From Haplosporangium gracile (lineage: Eukaryota; Mortierellomycota; Mortierellomycetes; Mortierellales; Mortierellaceae): DNA of 10,315 nucleotides. The notes beneath the pieces were generated by a model. That model ran no database searches. It saw only the letters and a program-made list of their open reading frames with translations, and was not told where the DNA came from. The position numbers and the translations under genes were made by a program. The stretch lies in NCBI GenBank assembly GCA_015499985.1, contig JAAAUF010000825.1, positions 8,462 through 18,776 of the forward strand. Direction: 5' to 3'. How positions within the stretch are numbered: position 1 is the stretch's first letter; every line of letters starts with the position of its first letter. This document shows, piece after piece, positions 9,801 to 10,315 of the stretch.

Positions 9801-10315
9801 ACGCAGCAGAAGCAATAGCAGAGAAACAGCTGCACCTGATAATTTATCTGCCCTGCTCTTTTTTTATCCCATCGCCAACAATAATATCAATGATTTTTCG
9901 CCAACAATAACAACAAGTAAAAACGTACGGTTTGAATAGCTCATAGAGACTTCTAGTTGTTGTTGTAGGGGCGAGGCCTTTGACGTAGAGGTTGAATCTA
10001 TAGTCTGGCTGCTTAGTGAGCGGCTTCATAAAGAACGGACCGCCTTGAGCTGAGCCCACCCCGTGCTCCTCGCCAACGTTGAACCCGTGGTGCTGAGACT
10101 GGTCGTGTTGTTGCTGCCGGCCTTGTATCTGAGACTGGCGCAGGTGGTCTCCGTACTGGGTTGATGCCGTGGACGGGGCCTGAACCTGGTGGGTGGTTTC
10201 ATGACCGTGCCCCGAGGACTGCTGTTTGTGGGTGGGCATGGGCGCTGGCTGTTGTTTTGTCTTGGTGGTGGCTGTGGATGGTTGATGTCTTGTCAGGTTG
10301 TGAATCAGTGTTATG
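6828..10315 (-). CDS. Four-RRM RNA-binding protein, RBMS/MSSP-like C-terminal tandem; partial at N-terminus
   Basis: The coding exons, in transcript order, are 10315-9929, 9717-9495, 9382-8954, 8819-8608, 8527-7607, 7485-7251, 7144-7053 and 6933-6828, with stop TAA at 6830-6828. All seven junctions have GT..AG ends and keep one frame, giving 867 visible residues. The first codon is not set, because the frame is open to the window edge. The ATG at 10239-10237 is possible but has C at -3 and open frame above it. Domains, numbered from the edge, are a Q/H/T-rich region (about 1-100), RRM1 (106-180), a disordered linker, RRM2 (395-464), a long S/T/P-rich linker with an acidic patch (611-640), RRM3 (701-774) and RRM4 (787-862). 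RRM3 and RRM4 are about 12 residues apart, as in MSSP/RBMS proteins, so binding of single-stranded RNA or DNA is expected. The RNA target is unknown, as is the orthologue name. The gene model is firm; family membership beyond RRM is an inference. Confidence 0.93.
6934..7052 (-). other. Second intron inside RRM4 (119 nt)
   Basis: Donor GTACGT at 7052-7047, acceptor TTGTAG ending at 6934, phase 2 within K833. Branch-like CTAAT lies at 6956-6952. The last exon is short and ends at the TAA. Confidence 0.9.
7145..7250 (-). other. First intron inside RRM4 (106 nt)
   Basis: Donor GTAATT at 7250 follows AAG, acceptor CATAG ends at 7145, phase 0. A CTAAT branch-like site lies at 7185-7181. The join gives KEAK-LRDLF, completing helix 1. 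Confidence 0.88.
7335..7677 (-). other. RRM3 (split by an intron)
   Basis: Residues 701-774 hold RNP2 LYLKDL (704-709) and RNP1 TGLGFVMY (742-749), with Leu at position 3 and Phe at position 5 (F746). The end, AIKGLKELGYHAEVAIQ, matches the style of the first MSSP/RBMS RRM, whose last strand leads through a short linker into the next RRM. A phase-2 intron interrupts Q724, just before FG. Confidence 0.9.
7486..7606 (-). other. Intron inside RRM3 (121 nt)
   Basis: Donor GTAAGT at 7606-7601 and acceptor TATAG ending at 7486, phase 2 within Q724. The tract before the acceptor is T-rich. No perfect CTAAC is present. Confidence 0.92.
7678..8385 (-). other. Long disordered linker between RRM2 and RRM3
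   Basis: Residues 465-700 lie in one large exon. They are rich in Ser, Thr, Pro, Asp and Asn, with few hydrophobic blocks. Residues 611-640 are a PEST-like acidic S/T/P run with many SP and TP sites (SDSPSTPSPSDEP), which could be phosphorylated; that is an inference. Nearer RRM3 there is a conserved-looking SYSDMVKVPPKP segment and a basic LKRRGN. No folded domain is recognised. Confidence 0.75.
8386..8675 (-). other. RRM2, degenerate (split by an intron)
   Basis: Residues 395-464 have the RRM pattern: RNP2 LYFNDL (397-402), then the helix YRELFETCAS, the strand YGPLILTSVEIRYI, an RNP1-like GQGKVTF, and a second helix EVALAALSKLN. The RNP1 positions normally aromatic (3 and 5) are Q438 and K440. 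The loop between beta2 and beta3 is short and holds a Cys pair (C435, C436). The fold is well supported. Canonical stacking on RNA is doubtful, so this domain may bind protein or use another surface. Confidence 0.8.
8528..8607 (-). other. Intron inside RRM2 (80 nt)
   Basis: The donor is consensus GTAAGT at 8607-8602 and the acceptor TTAG ends at 8528, phase 2 within S417. Branch point CTAAC lies at 8551-8547, about 19 nt before the acceptor. It is the shortest intron of the gene. Confidence 0.93.
8820..8953 (-). other. Intron upstream of RRM2 exon (134 nt)
   Basis: Donor GTAGGA at 8953 follows ATG, acceptor TTAG ends at 8820, phase 0, and a likely branch point CTGAT lies at 8853-8849. The intron has no stop in the incoming frame, but its length is not a multiple of three. 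Retention would shift the frame and stop within the next exon near 8804. Confidence 0.88.
8954..9382 (-). other. Symmetric linker exon between RRM1 and RRM2 (429 nt)
   Basis: This exon encodes residues 204-346, a disordered linker rich in S, P, E, D and K. It opens with LDDSDAFPSLP, a short acidic-FPxL motif of a type seen in disordered parts of RNA-binding proteins, followed by a Lys-rich KPQGKKAQKK stretch. It has no RRM. It is flanked by phase-0 introns and is 143 whole codons, so skipping it would keep the frame. Confidence 0.85.
9383..9494 (-). other. Intron between RRM1 and linker exon (112 nt)
   Basis: Donor GTAAGA at 9494-9489 follows AAG, the acceptor is CAG ending at 9383, phase 0. 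A canonical branch point CTAAC lies at 9405-9401, about 18 nt before the acceptor. Confidence 0.9.
9564..9999 (-). other. RRM1 (split by an intron)
   Basis: Residues 106-180 form a beta-alpha-beta-beta-alpha-beta RRM. RNP2 is LYVKGL (109-114). RNP1 is CRGGFVLF (147-154), with Phe at position 5 (F151) but Gly instead of an aromatic residue at position 3. The stretch PYGHILACKTILD between them resembles the first RRM of MSSP/RBMS proteins. A phase-2 intron interrupts P129, just before YG. RNA binding is likely, using Y110 and F151. Confidence 0.9.
9718..9928 (-). other. Intron inside RRM1 (211 nt)
   Basis: The donor is GTACGT at 9928-9923 and the acceptor TAG at 9720-9718, phase 2. It is the longest intron here, and no clean CTRAY branch point was found near the acceptor. 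A competing donor at 9924 (GTTTTT) would break the RRM frame. The chosen pair restores F-K-P-Y-G-H-I. Confidence 0.85.
10000..10315 (-). other. Q/H/T/S-rich low-complexity N-terminal region of the RRM protein
   Basis: Visible residues 1-105 are rich in Gln, His, Thr and Ser, with short runs such as RQQQHDQSQHH near residues 66-76. No domain is seen, and the composition predicts disorder, common in fungal RNA-binding proteins. The frame has no stop up to the edge. An exon start inside the window is also possible: on the minus strand a CTGAC about 15 nt before a CACAG acceptor (AG at 10273-10272) looks like a branch point and 3' splice site. The true 5' end of this exon is therefore uncertain. 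Confidence 0.6.

Noticed and set aside
9494..9928. Reading straight through the donors at 9928 and 9494 as separate short genes
   Set aside because: Each such ORF cuts an RRM in half. Splicing at consensus sites restores continuous RNP2-RNP1 domains in frame.

Overview
This is a eukaryotic nuclear window, most likely from a filamentous fungus. The evidence is one intron-rich gene with short introns (80-211 nt), GTAAGT/GTACGT-type donors, CTAAC/CTAAT branch points and YAG acceptors. It encodes a protein with Q/H-rich and S/T/P-rich low-complexity stretches, and it lies beside intergenic DNA full of homopolymer and polypurine runs. An early-diverging lineage (Mucoromycota or Mortierellomycota) fits best, but that is an inference from style and not a species call.

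Right third (6828-10315, minus strand): the 3' part of one gene, resolved into eight exons and seven introns with continuous reading frame. It encodes at least 867 residues. The N-terminus is not defined because the frame is open to the window edge. The protein has four RNA-recognition motifs (RRMs) joined by disordered linkers: a Q/H/T-rich N-terminal region, RRM1, an S/P/D/E-rich linker, RRM2, a long S/T/P/D linker, and the closely spaced pair RRM3-RRM4 at the extreme C-terminus. The RRM3-RRM4 tandem resembles the MSSP/RBMS family of single-stranded nucleic-acid-binding proteins. A cytoplasmic or nuclear post-transcriptional role is likely, but the RNA target cannot be read from sequence. 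RRM1, RRM2 and RRM3 are each split by a phase-2 intron exactly 20 residues after the start of RNP2, just before a (Y/F)G dipeptide. This is strong internal evidence for a shared exon ancestry of three of the four domains.

Left two thirds (1-6827): about 6.8 kb with no convincing protein gene. It is made of long blocks with opposite purine/pyrimidine strand bias, many A or T runs of 8-12 nt, a nearly pure homopurine block at 523-776 containing (GA)23 and (AAGAG)n, and several small tandem repeats. A weak candidate start of a leftward gene sits at 60-62 with a good initiation context. If real, the block would be the upstream region of that gene and the downstream region of the RRM gene. No rRNA, tRNA, transposon ORF, CRISPR or bacterial-type feature was seen.
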